From: DATBLE01 sp046735055 | GTDB lineage: Bacteria > Actinomycetota > Thermoleophilia > Gaiellales > Gaiellaceae | DNA length: 15,716 bases | Direction of reading: 5' to 3' | Assembly: GCA_046735055.1 (NCBI GenBank) | Contig: JBKPSO010000172.1 | Location: 1 to 15,716, forward strand | In this document: piece by piece, positions 1 to 7,400 of the stretch | Position numbering within the stretch: the first letter of the stretch is position 1 | Layout of the letters: each line of letters starts with the position of its first letter | Translations under genes and position numbers: made by a program | Notes under the pieces: generated by a model | Databases searched by the model: none | What the model was told of the DNA's origin: nothing | What the model saw: the letters and a program-made list of their open reading frames with translations, nothing else

Positions 1-967
1 CTCGTGCGAGCTCGACCTGCCAGACGCCGTCACGCAATTCGCTTTCCAGCGAGCGCACGGCCTCGAGCGCGAGCCGGCTCTTGCCCACTCCCGGCGGTCC
101 GGTCAACGTCACCAGCCGGTGCTCGCGCAGCAGCCCGGCCAGGTTGGCAAGCTCGTGCTCGCGGTCGACGAACGATGTCGTCGGCGTCGGCAGGTTTCCG
201 CGCCTCGATACGACCGGGCCGGCCGCGATCGCGGAGTCGTGCGCGAGAATCGCGGCCTGGAGGCGTTGCAGGTCGGGTCCGGGCTCGAGTCCGAGCTCTG
301 CCGCGAGCACGCCCCGCGCTTCCTGGAACGTGTCCAGCGCGTCCGCCTGGCGGCCGCTGCGATACAGCGCCAGCATCAATTGAGCCCACAGCCGCTCCCG
401 GAACGGGTTTTCCTCGACCGCGTTGCGGAGCGCGGACACGATCTCCCGATGCTCTCCAAGCGCGAGCGCGGCTTCAAACTGCTCCTCGAGCGCGTCGATT
501 CGGAGCGCCTCCAGCCGCCGCGCCTCGGCACTGAACCACGTCGTATCCGTGAGCCCGTGCAACGGGGGACCGCGCCACAGGTCGAGCGCCAGCGCAATCG
601 ACTCCGCCCCGGCGGCGGCATCGCCTTCGCGCATGGCGACGCGCGCCTGTCCGAGCAACTCCTCGAAGCGCAAGGCGTCCACGCCCGAATCCACCAGCGC
701 GTATCCGTCGTCGTAGGCGACGATCGCCTCCTGCCCGAGTACGGCGCGCAGGCGTGCAACGTGGTGTTGGAGAGCGTTGCGCGGCGCGGCAGGCAGCTCC
801 TCGCCCCACAAGGCGTCGACCAGCTCGTCCACGCCCACGACGCGGCCGCGGCGGAGCGCGAGCAGCCCGAGCAACGCATGCCGCTTGCTCCCGCTGACGT
901 CCACATGGCGTCCGCCAGCGACGACCTCGAACGGCCCGAGAAGCCGGATCTCGAGTGAATTCGCCAT
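1..967 (-). CDS. SARP/AfsR-type transcriptional regulator with BTAD and NTPase domains (N-terminal part)
   Basis: The gene is read right to left from ATG at 967 and stays open to the window edge, giving 322 residues with no stop. Residues 1-90 form an OmpR/PhoB-like winged-helix DNA-binding domain (LLGPFEVVAGG near the start, DELVDALWGEELP, then NALQHHVARLRAVLG). Residues about 97-245 form the bacterial transcriptional activation domain (LRRLWAQL-type helices, ending AAELGLEPGPDLQRLQAAIL). After a linker, TSFVDREHELANL leads to a Walker A loop, GPPGVGKS, at 290-297, so an AfsR/NB-ARC-like ATPase continues outside the window. The family activates secondary-metabolite or other regulons by binding direct repeats; the target here cannot be told. 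No strong ribosome site precedes the ATG. Domain calls are firm; the full length and C-terminal domain (TPR or LuxR type) are unseen. Confidence 0.9.
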   Translation of the reverse strand, partial: MANSLEIRLLGPFEVVAGGRHVDVSGSKRHALLGLLALRRGRVVGVDELVDALWGEELPAAPRNALQHHVARLRAVLGQEAIVAYDDGYALVDSGVDALRFEELLGQARVAMREGDAAAGAESIALALDLWRGPPLHGLTDTTWFSAEARRLEALRIDALEEQFEAALALGEHREIVSALRNAVEENPFRERLWAQLMLALYRSGRQADALDTFQEARGVLAAELGLEPGPDLQRLQAAILAHDSAIAAGPVVSRRGNLPTPTTSFVDREHELANLAGLLREHRLVTLTGPPGVGKSRLALEAVRSLESELRDGVWQVELAR

Positions 968-975
968 CGCGCGGC

Positions 976-993
976 TTCGCCTTTGGAGGCGAA
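976..993. repeat. Perfect 6-bp inverted repeat in the leader of the SARP-type gene
   Basis: TTCGCC, six bases, then GGCGAA, lies 9-26 bases before the ATG of the regulator. A TANNNT-like hexamer (TAAGGT on the minus strand, 1003-1008) lies just upstream, so the repeat would fall in the untranslated leader or around the transcription start. It could be an autoregulatory operator or an mRNA hairpin near the ribosome site. A short palindrome in GC-rich DNA can also be chance. Confidence 0.3.
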
Positions 994-1240
994 CAGCATC
1001 CCACCTTACGCCGACGGTGTCATCCGGGTGACCCGCAGCCTCGCCATCGGGTCGTCGGGGAGCCGCAACAAGCGGGTGCGCCGCCGCCTTCTCAGGCGTG
1101 GAGGGGCTCGGCGGCGAGGCTCTGGCGCCGGCGTCGCGTCGTGGTGTGGCGGCTGAGCCGCGCCGCCGCGTAGGCGGCACGCTCTCCGGTACGCCGCTCC
1201 CGATAACGTCCAGCTCGGCCGCGGCGAGAGAATCTGCCTT

Positions 1241-2158
1241 TTGCACCGTTCTGAGACCCGTTCCGGCTGGCAAGCCACGGATCCGCCGCAGCGGCCCGTG
1301 CTGTTCTTCAACCCGAAGTCCGGCGGCGGCAAGGCGGAGCGCGCCGGGCTCGCCGAGCGGGCGCGCGACCGCGGAATCGAGGTGATCGTCATGCGGCCGG
1401 ACCAGACGCTTGCGACGATCGCCGATGAGGCCGTTGCGCGCGGCGCGGACGCGCTCGGCGTCGCCGGCGGCGACGGCTCGCTGGCCGTCGTCGCGGCAGC
1501 CGCACTCGCGCACGGACTTCCTTTCGTCTGCGTTCCCGCCGGCACCCGCAACCACTTCGCACTCGACCTCGGCGTCGATCGCAACGATCTGGTCGGCTCG
1601 CTTGACGCGTTCACCGACGGCGTCGAGCGCCGGATCGACGCGGCGGAGGTAAACGGCCGCCTCTTTCTCAACAACGTGTCGCTCGGGATCTACGGCGACG
1701 CGGTTCGGCAGCCGACCTACCGCGACGCCAAGGCCCGCACGCTGCTGGAAACGGCAGCGGACGTGCTCGGGCCGAGTGCGGCCGCAGTCGACCTCCAGCT
1801 CGTGGACGACCACGGCCGCGCGCATCGCAACCCCGCCGTCGTGCTCGTGTCGAACAACCCCTACTCGCTCGATCCGGCGCGTGCGGCCGGTACCCGGCCG
1901 ACGCTCGACAGCGGCAAGCTCGGGATCGTCGTCCTCGACAGGCCGCACGCCGGCCAAGGCCCGGGGCGAACGTGGACCGCGACGCGTCTCGAGGTGAGCG
2001 CCCCCGCGCCGGTGCACGCCGGAAAAGACGGCGAGGCGGTGGAGCTCGCGGCGCCCCTTACGTTCGTCATTGGGCCGCGCGCGCTCCGGGTCAGGATCGC
2101 CCGCCGCCACCCGGGCCTGTCACCGTCGGGACGGCTCGCGTCGAAGCCGGGCCAATGA
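1241..2158 (+). CDS. Diacylglycerol kinase catalytic-domain protein (lipid kinase)
   Basis: This 305-residue protein has the marks of the DAGK/YegS/BmrU lipid kinase family, which phosphorylates diacylglycerol or related lipids with ATP at the inner membrane face. FNPKSGGGKAE is at 23-33, the nucleotide-binding GGDGS loop at 76-80, PAGTRNHFALDLG at 99-111, and NNVSLGIYGD near 144-153; the C-terminal half is the beta-sandwich domain. The start is not certain. TTG at 1241 is the first possible start after an in-frame stop at 1154-1156 and has a weak GAGAG about 10 bases upstream. GTG near 1298 would begin right at the first strand, so a longer start is more likely. No phosphatase or membrane domain is fused. 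The gene stands alone, converges on the DUF1269 gene, and ends just before a strong hairpin. The lipid substrate cannot be decided. Confidence 0.88.
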   Translation: MHRSETRSGWQATDPPQRPVLFFNPKSGGGKAERAGLAERARDRGIEVIVMRPDQTLATIADEAVARGADALGVAGGDGSLAVVAAAALAHGLPFVCVPAGTRNHFALDLGVDRNDLVGSLDAFTDGVERRIDAAEVNGRLFLNNVSLGIYGDAVRQPTYRDAKARTLLETAADVLGPSAAAVDLQLVDDHGRAHRNPAVVLVSNNPYSLDPARAAGTRPTLDSGKLGIVVLDRPHAGQGPGRTWTATRLEVSAPAPVHAGKDGEAVELAAPLTFVIGPRALRVRIARRHPGLSPSGRLASKPGQ

Positions 2159-2160
2159 AC

Positions 2161-2190
2161 GCCGAAACCCGCCGGTCGGCGGGTTTCGGC
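2161..2190. terminator. 13-bp perfect hairpin between convergent genes, bidirectional terminator
   Basis: GCCGAAACCCGCC (2161-2173) pairs perfectly with 2178-2190 around a GGTC loop. It starts 3 bases after the stop of the lipid kinase gene and ends 19 bases from the stop of the opposing DUF1269 gene. AAA and TTT tracts lie inside the stem rather than a free U-tract following it, which is common in high-GC actinobacterial terminators. The position and perfect symmetry suit termination of both transcripts. Confidence 0.8.
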
Positions 2191-2209
2191 TAGCGGCAGA
2201 CAGTACGCG

Positions 2210-2818
2210 TCAGGAGACGTGGAGTTTCTCCTTTAGCTTTCCAACGCGCTCGTCGACATTGGCGTGGACCTCGACCTTGCGCTTCTCGCGCAGCTCTCGC
2301 CGCGCTTCGCGCGCGGCGGCGTCAGCGGCCTCCTCCGCTGCCTCGAGCTCGCCAATCACCTCGGCAACCGGGCGGCGGGTCACCTCGCCCCCCAGCTTGG
2401 TCATCTCGGCATCGATCACCTCGACCGCCGGCTCCTCCACGCTCGCAATCACAGCCGTCGTTCCGGGCGGAATCGCCCTGCCAAGAACCGTCAAGGCCTC
2501 ATCCGACGTCACGGCGCGATCGACGTCGAACGCGCCGCCCATCATCGCGCCGGCGCCCCAGCCGACAAGAACGCCGAGTGGCCCGCCCAGGACGCCGATA
2601 AGCATCCCGATCAGCGAGCCGCTCGCCATGCCGACGAGCTCGTCGTTGTCGACGCTCTCGGGGATCCGCAGCTCGCCCTCCTGCGTGCGTTCGACGATGG
2701 CCGCGGACTCCAGCCCGATGCGACCCTCGGCGCTGCACTCCTTCAGCACGCTCAGCGCCTGGTAGGCGTTGCTCGGCTCCGTGAATCCGACGACCACCAC
2801 GTTTTCGACCTCAGCCAT
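2210..2818 (-). CDS. DUF1269-family membrane-associated protein
   Basis: The 202-residue product belongs to the DUF1269 family, small proteins of unknown biochemical role often linked to stress. An N-terminal alpha/beta part (VENVVVVGFTEPSNAYQAL, residues 4-22) leads to a glycine-rich hydrophobic segment, about 62-96, with GxxxG-like spacing (GSLIGMLIGVLGGPLGVLVGW), which probably makes a membrane hairpin. A second soluble part (TSDEALTVLGRAIPPGTTAVIASVEEP) follows, then a charged Ala/Glu/Arg helix at about 152-200 that looks like a coiled coil. The start is fixed by the purine-rich site AAGGGAGG 3 bases upstream of ATG 2818 and by the family N-terminus; a longer reading frame to 3163 runs through repetitive non-coding DNA. 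The gene stands alone. Four phased repeats lie 50-110 bases upstream, which suggests specific control. Confidence 0.85.
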   Translation of the reverse strand: MAEVENVVVVGFTEPSNAYQALSVLKECSAEGRIGLESAAIVERTQEGELRIPESVDNDELVGMASGSLIGMLIGVLGGPLGVLVGWGAGAMMGGAFDVDRAVTSDEALTVLGRAIPPGTTAVIASVEEPAVEVIDAEMTKLGGEVTRRPVAEVIGELEAAEEAADAAAREARRELREKRKVEVHANVDERVGKLKEKLHVS

Positions 2819-2867
2819 GCTCCTCCCTTCGCTCGAACATCTCTGCCGACGCACTGTGTCGCGCGTC

Positions 2868-2927
2868 GCTGCCACACCGCTGCCACGTCCCGCGGCGCCG
2901 CTGCCACCATCGCGGTAGAGCTGCCAC
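2868..2927 (-). promoter_or_regulatory. Four helically phased GTGGCAGC direct repeats, candidate operator array
   Basis: The octamer GCTGCCAC (GTGGCAGC in the direction of the DUF1269 gene) occurs exactly at 2868-2875, 2879-2886, 2900-2907 and 2920-2927. Start-to-start distances are 11, 21 and 20 bases, that is one, two and two helical turns, so all copies face the same side of the DNA. They lie 50-110 bases before the ATG of the DUF1269 gene, where an activator or repressor would sit. Phased direct repeats of this kind are known for response regulators such as PhoP and for SARP proteins. The regulator is unknown. An alternative is a set of integrase arm sites, given the tRNA-like fragment nearby. 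Confidence 0.45.
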
Positions 2928-3041
2928 CGCGGCGCGCAGCCGCCGCGCGTCGCACCAAGGTCGCACGGAGACGCAAGGCGCGGACACGCCCGGAAACGTG
3001 CGAGGCGCCAACCGGCACGACTACACAGAATCCCTCCCTCA

Positions 3042-3088
3042 CGTTCATGGTAAGAAGGTGGTCGACGGTTCGACTCCGTTAGAGGCTT
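3042..3088 (+). pseudogene. tRNA-Thr(GGT)-like 3'-half fragment
   Basis: From 3042 the sequence fits the 3' half of a class I tRNA. An anticodon stem CGTTC (3042-3046) pairs with GAAGG (3054-3058) with one G-G mismatch, around a 7-base loop ATGGTAA that has U33, anticodon GGT and A37-A38. A 5-base variable loop TGGTC with C48 follows. The T arm GACGG-TTCGACT-CCGTT carries a perfect B-box and closes with a G-U pair; then come AGAGGCT and one base. No D arm and no matching 5' acceptor strand (AGCCTCT) are found upstream, and TGG rather than CCA follows. It is therefore not a working tRNA. It may be an attachment-site copy or decayed gene, or a coincidence. Confidence 0.4.
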
Positions 3089-3117
3089 GGGGGCGTCGAG
3101 GCGGAGGCGACGCGGGT

Positions 3118-3435
3118 GGACGCAGGGCACGCGCCCTGGTCCGCCTCCCCCGGGCGGTCCCACGCCTAGCGGCAGGCCCGCGCGGTAGCGGAGCGGAGTT
3201 CATCGCGCTCCGGCGAGCGGTCAACGCGCTCCTCGAAATTCCTTGAGGACATCCTCCGCTGGGCTGGGCGGCGACTGGCCCCAGCGATGAGATGTGGGAC
3301 GACGCGGGCACGCGTACGATCCTGGCGCGACAGCTCGAGCTGACCCCCCACGCCGGCGCGCTTGGCGAGCTGCCCATCCACCTCTTAGCGGCAGGTCTCG
3401 CCAGCGCACGGACCGGCGACTTCGACGGTGCCGTC
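3118..3435 (+). pseudogene. Remnant of a LuxR-family ATPase/helical-repeat regulator, interrupted by a stop
   Basis: One plus-strand frame shows two blocks that recall the helical middle region of large LuxR-type ATPase regulators. The first, ARAL...LAAG...ALRRAVNALLE, ends at an in-frame TGA (3244-3246). The second begins after it and includes MWDDAGTRTILARQLEL and HAGALGELPIHLLAAG followed by ARTGDFDGA, close to the family pattern WDDE.W..LA.R..QLAR.AGAL..LP.AL..LAG....GEF. Similarity stops near 3435. There is no ATPase domain before it and no LuxR helix-turn-helix after it. Two leucine codons are TTA and CTA, rare in the genes around it. The match is by memory of the family, not by a search. 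A short independent open frame starting at ATG 3292 is the alternative. Confidence 0.45.
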
Positions 3436-3507
3436 AAGCCGTGGCCGTGCCGTCACCATGACAACACGCGCACGTCAAGGCCGCGTCTTCCCTGGCGCAG
3501 GGCACGC
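3121..3507 (+). repeat. 12-base direct repeat CGCAGGGCACGC flanking the LuxR-like remnant
   Basis: CGCAGGGCACGC occurs exactly at 3121-3132 and at 3496-3507, 375 bases apart, on either side of the regulator remnant. A second pair, TGGGGGCGTC, lies at 3088-3097 (just after the tRNA-like fragment) and 3565-3574. A 9-mer TAGCGGCAG is found at 2191, 3167 and 3386; the last two fall in the remnant and both read as Leu-Ala-Ala-(Gly). Such repeats could reflect insertion, deletion or slippage, but short GC-rich matches can arise by chance. Confidence 0.3.
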
Positions 3508-3631
3508 AGCCGGCGTGAGGGGCGGAATCAACCACGCAGGAAGAATGTGCAACCGAAGCGGCTCTGGGGGCGTCAAGAACCGCTTGAACAAGCCACTTCG
3601 ACGGGTCACGCTGGCCTCCGTCGGGCGGTCC

Positions 3632-4414
3632 CTACATGCCCATCGAGTGGTACCCGGAGTCGACGTAGAGCGTCGTCGCCGTGACGTTCTTCGCCTCGTC
3701 CGAGAGCAGATAGGCGGCCGCAGCGCCGACGTCGTCGGCGTTCACGTGCCGGTGCAGAGGCGCGCGCTCCTCGACGATCGCCTCCATCGTCGGGAAGCCC
3801 GCGATCGAGCGCGCGGCGAGCGTGCGCACGGGCCCGGCCGAGATCGCGTTCACGCGGATGTTCTTCCGGCCGAGGTCCCAGGCGAGGTAGCGCACGGACG
3901 CGTCGAGCGCCGCCTTCGCCACGCCCATGACGTTGTAGTGCGGGACCGCCCGTACGCCGCCGAGGTAGGTCATCGTCAGGATCGCGCCGCCGCCCGCCGC
4001 CTCCATCAGCGGCTCCGCGGCGCGGGCGCAGCTGACGAGCGAGTACGCGCTGACGTCGAGCGCCAGCCAGAACCGGTCGCGCGGCGTGTCGGTGAAACGC
4101 CCCTCCAGGTCCTCGGCGGCCGCGTAGGCGACCGAGTGGACGAGAATGTCGAGGCCACCGTCGAAGGTGTCGCCGACCTCCGTGAAGACGCGCGCGACGT
4201 CGTCGTCCGAACGCACGTCGCAGGCGGTGACGAGCGGGCTCTGGACGGTCTCGGCGAGCTCGCGGACGCCCGGCTCGATGCGCTCGCCCTGGTAGGTGAA
4301 CGCGAGCCGGGCGCCGCCCTCGGCGAGCCGACGGGCGATCCCCCACGCGATCGACCGCTTGTTCGCGACGCCGAGAACGAGCGCGCGCTTGGCCCTGAAT
4401 CGATCCTGGGACAC
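3632..4414 (-). CDS. fabI: Enoyl-[acyl-carrier-protein] reductase (NADH)
   Basis: FabI reduces the trans-2 double bond of enoyl-ACP in the last step of each fatty acid elongation round. The 260-residue protein matches the usual length of about 260. It shows the FabI-type dinucleotide motif GVANKRSIAWGIA at 15-27, CDVRSD at 65-70, HSVAYA at 93-98, and the catalytic pair Tyr160 and Lys167 in HYNVMGVAK, with the second active-site Tyr150 in TMTYLGG. The position matching E. coli Gly93, where changes give triclosan resistance, is Ala96, as is natural in some FabI proteins. The start GTG at 4414 is chosen from the family N-terminus (MSQDRFRAKRALVLG) and because TAGACT lies 8 bases upstream, which suits a leaderless message. 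A longer frame to 4750 would cover the divergent protease and is rejected. No other fatty-acid gene is adjacent. Confidence 0.95.
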   Translation of the reverse strand: MSQDRFRAKRALVLGVANKRSIAWGIARRLAEGGARLAFTYQGERIEPGVRELAETVQSPLVTACDVRSDDDVARVFTEVGDTFDGGLDILVHSVAYAAAEDLEGRFTDTPRDRFWLALDVSAYSLVSCARAAEPLMEAAGGGAILTMTYLGGVRAVPHYNVMGVAKAALDASVRYLAWDLGRKNIRVNAISAGPVRTLAARSIAGFPTMEAIVEERAPLHRHVNADDVGAAAAYLLSDEAKNVTATTLYVDSGYHSMGM

Positions 4415-4422
4415 GGCAGGCG

Positions 4423-4428
4423 AGTCTA
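4423..4428 (-). promoter_or_regulatory. -10 element TAGACT of a probable leaderless fabI promoter
   Basis: On the minus strand TAGACT fits the actinobacterial TANNNT consensus and is followed by 8 bases and then the GTG start of fabI, with no Shine-Dalgarno sequence between. Transcription would begin at or next to the start codon. The expected -35 position (about 4446-4451) has no good match, which is common in high-GC actinobacteria. Confidence 0.55.
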
Positions 4429-4440
4429 ACCCCCTTCGGA

Positions 4441-4446
4441 TACCCT
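4441..4446 (+). promoter_or_regulatory. -10 element TACCCT of a probable leaderless subtilase promoter
   Basis: TACCCT (TANNNT) ends 7 bases before the TTG start at 4454 and no Shine-Dalgarno site is present, so the transcript probably starts on the start codon. Its expected -35 window (about 4418-4423) touches the fabI -10, and the fabI -35 window covers this element, so the two promoters compete for the same DNA. Confidence 0.5.
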
Positions 4447-4453
4447 GGCTCCC

Positions 4454-7400
4454 TTGCGTCGCCCCCTCGTTCTCGTTGCGCTCGCGGCGGCGCTCCTTCC
4501 GACCGCGGTCGCCTCCGCCGCGCTCCATCCCGTTCGGCGCAGCTTCGGCGACCTGCAGATTCCGCGGGTGCGCGCAGGCACGATCTCGATCCCGAAAGGA
4601 CACGTACGCGGTCGGGTGACGGTCCTCGTCACCCTCGACGCGCCTCCGCTCGCGGCGTCTTTCGGCAGGAGGCTCTCGGCGAGCGCAGGCTCCCGGCGGC
4701 TCGACGTTCGCTCCGCCGGCTCGCGCGAGTACCTCGCGACGCTCGCGCACCTCCAGGCACGTGCGGTCGCCGAGCTCGAAAAAGCGGTTCCAGAGTCAGA
4801 CGTCGGCCGGAGGCTCCGCGTCGTCCTCGACGCTCTCACCGTCCGGATCCCGGTCGGGCAGCTGCCGAAGCTCTCCAGGCTCGGCTTCGTGCACAAGGTC
4901 TACCCGAGCGCGCGCTTCACGCTCAGCCTCGACGACAGCCCGTCGCTGATCGGCGTCCCGGCGTTCTCGAATACGACCGGCGCGCGCGGAGAGGGTGTCA
5001 AGATCGGCGTCGTCGACGACGGGATCGACCAGACGAGCATGTTCCTCGACCCGACGGGCTTGTCCTACCCGGCGGGCTTCCCCCGCGGCCAGACGAAGTT
5101 CACGACGCCGAAGGTGATCGTCGCGCGTTCCTACCCCGGCCCCGGATCGGGCAAGCCGGGGACGCTCGCGCTCGACCGCAAGGCCTCGTTCCACGGCACG
5201 CACGTCGCCGGCATCGCCGCCGGCGACTCGGGTACGACGGCGCCGGCGGGCTCCGACCATCCAGAGGTCAAGGGGCTCTCCGGCGTCGCGCCTCGAGCCT
5301 GGCTCGGCAGCTATCGGGTGTTCAACGCGCCGACCCCGGTCGGGAACAGTGCCTTCACGCCGCAGATCGTCGCCGCGTTCGAGGACGCGGTCGCGGACGG
5401 TATGGACGTGATCAACTTCTCGGGCGGCGGACCGATGCTCGATCCGGCGAACGACGCGCTCGTCGAGGCGGTGCGCAACGTCGCCGCCGCGGGCGTCGTG
5501 CCGGTGATCTCGGCCGGGAACGACCGCGACGAGTTCGGTCTCGGCAGCGTCAACGCTCCCGGAACGGCGCCCGACGCGATCAGCGTCGCCGCGGTCTCGA
5601 ACGCGCACGTCTTCTCGCCCGCGCTCACGGTCTCGGCCCCGGCCGGGCTCGCCCGCATCCCGTTCAACCCCGGCCCGAACGAGATGCCCCCGGCTTGGGC
5701 GACGATCGACCAGAAGCTCGTCGACATCGGGACGATCGTCGGCACCGACGGCAAGCCCGTCGACCGCCTCCTTTGCGGGCCGTCGGGCAACGTCGAGGCG
5801 CCCGCGAGCACGCTGCCCGCCGGCTCGCTCACAGGCTCGATCGCGCTCGTCTCGCGCGGCTTCTGCACGTTCGCCTCGAAGGTCGGGCGTGCGAAAGCGG
5901 TCGGCGCGGAAGGGGTCGTCTTCGTCGACAACCGGCCGGGGGAAGCCGAGTGGCCGGGCAACGCAGCCTCACTGGCGCTCCCGGCGGTGATGATCGCCGA
6001 CCTCGACGGCGCCCGCCTTCGCGGGGCGGCGGCCTCGACGGCCGGCAGGGCAACGATCCGCGCCGGGCGCGAGCCGCTGGAGATCCAGACCGGCCGGGGC
6101 GGCACGCCGATGGCCTTCTCGTCCGCGGGCCTGACACCGTTCGGACACGACCTGAAGCCCGACGTGGCAGCGCCCGGCGGGAGCATCCTCTCCGCGACGT
6201 TGAAGGAGACGGTCGGCGAGCCGTTCGCGGTCTTCGACGGGACTAGCATGGCCGCGCCGCACGTGTCCGGTGCGGCTGCGCTGCTCGTCGAGCGGCATCC
6301 AACCTGGAGCGCGGCGCAGGTCAAGTCCGCGCTGATGTCGACCGCCGGCCCCGCCTGGGGCGACACGGCGCAGACGACGGAGGCGTCCGTGCTCCTCGAG
6401 GGCGCCGGGCTGATCGACGTGGGCCGGGCCGACGACCCGCTCGTCTTCAGCGAGCCGCAGTCGCTCTCGTTCCACTACCTGAACGTCAACCACGGCCCTG
6501 CCTCGCGGCCGCTGCTCGCGACGATCTCGGACGCGGGCGCCGGCTATGGCACGTGGCAGGTCGAGCTGCAGGCCCAGTCCGCGACGGCAGGCGCCATGCT
6601 CGAGCTGCCGGCGCAGGTCACGCTTGCGCCGGGCGGCGATACCCTGCTGACCGCGGTCGCTCGTGCTTCGGGCTCGGCCGAGGCAGGAGACAACTACGGA
6701 TTCATCGCCCTGCGCAAGGGCGCGGCCACGCGGCGGATCCCGTACGAGTTCACGGTCGAGCGGCCGGCGCTCGAGTCCGTCGCGGCGGTGAAGCTCCAGA
6801 GCTTCCAGGTCGGCGACACGCGCGCGGGCGCGAGCAAGGCGAGCGTCTACCGCTGGCCGACCGCGCCGTTCGGGCCGGCGGCGAGCTACAACGGGCCGCC
6901 GGTCGACGAGGACGGCGCGGAGAAGCTCTACGTCACCGACCTCACCCAGCCGGCCGTCAACATCGGCGTGGCCGTCGTCGGCCAGTCCGCCAACTCGCTG
7001 ATCGACCCATTCTTCCTCGGCTCGCGCGACGAGAACGACATCACGGGCTATCCGGGGACGCCCGTGAACGTGAACTCCTACCTCTACCACTACCGCGCCG
7101 ACGTGCAGGCCGCGGGCCTCCAGTTCCCGCTTCAAGGCCAGTACTACGTCGCTGTCGACTCGGGGCACGGCGAGTTCAACGCCCGCTCGTTCGCCGGCCA
7201 ATACCTCCTGCACTCGTGGATCAACGACGTCAACCCGCCGCTGGCGGCGATGGTGACGACGACGGTGGCGGCCGGTCGGCCCACGATCATCGCGCGTACG
7301 CTCGACCTCCAGGCGGGCGTCGACCCGCTCTCGCTCGTGATCGCCTACGGCCGCGTCCTCGTCGGCGCGGCCGCCTACGATCCCGGCTCCGGGTTCGCGA

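Larger units (their letters stand above)
2819..3631. other. Gene-poor 813-base region between the DUF1269 gene and fabI
   Basis: No reading frame here looks like an intact gene. The stretch holds, left to right, a ribosome site and phased repeats for the DUF1269 gene, a tRNA 3'-half-like fragment (3042-3088), the remains of a LuxR-type regulator (about 3118-3435), a 6-bp hairpin at 3123-3138 (CAGGGC, ACGC, GCCCTG), and short direct repeats. From 3436 to 3631 I see no coding similarity; a loose inverted repeat (AAGCGG 3556-3561, CCGCTT 3580-3585, 18-base loop) lies beyond the fabI stop but has no U-tract. The region is conspicuous because every other spacing in the window is under 300 bases. 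Confidence 0.7.

Noticed and set aside
1149..1178. Two adjacent small hairpins upstream of the lipid kinase gene as terminator or riboswitch
   Set aside because: Stems of 5-6 base pairs in very GC-rich DNA, no upstream plus-strand gene to terminate, and no recognisable aptamer pattern.
2998..3088. An intact tRNA gene
   Set aside because: No D arm and no 5' strand pairing with AGAGGCT could be found; only the 3' half fits.
2819..3631. CRISPR array or small defence gene in the gene-poor stretch
   Set aside because: The repeats are 8-12 bases with irregular spacing, and no Cas, nuclease or toxin-like reading frame is present.
3428..4429. Plus-strand 333-codon open frame opposite fabI
   Set aside because: Arg/Glu/Ala-rich antisense shadow of the well-supported fabI gene, with no domain or signal.
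4415..4750. N-terminal extension of fabI
   Set aside because: It would run through the signal peptide and propeptide coding of the divergent subtilase; FabI homology begins at 4414.
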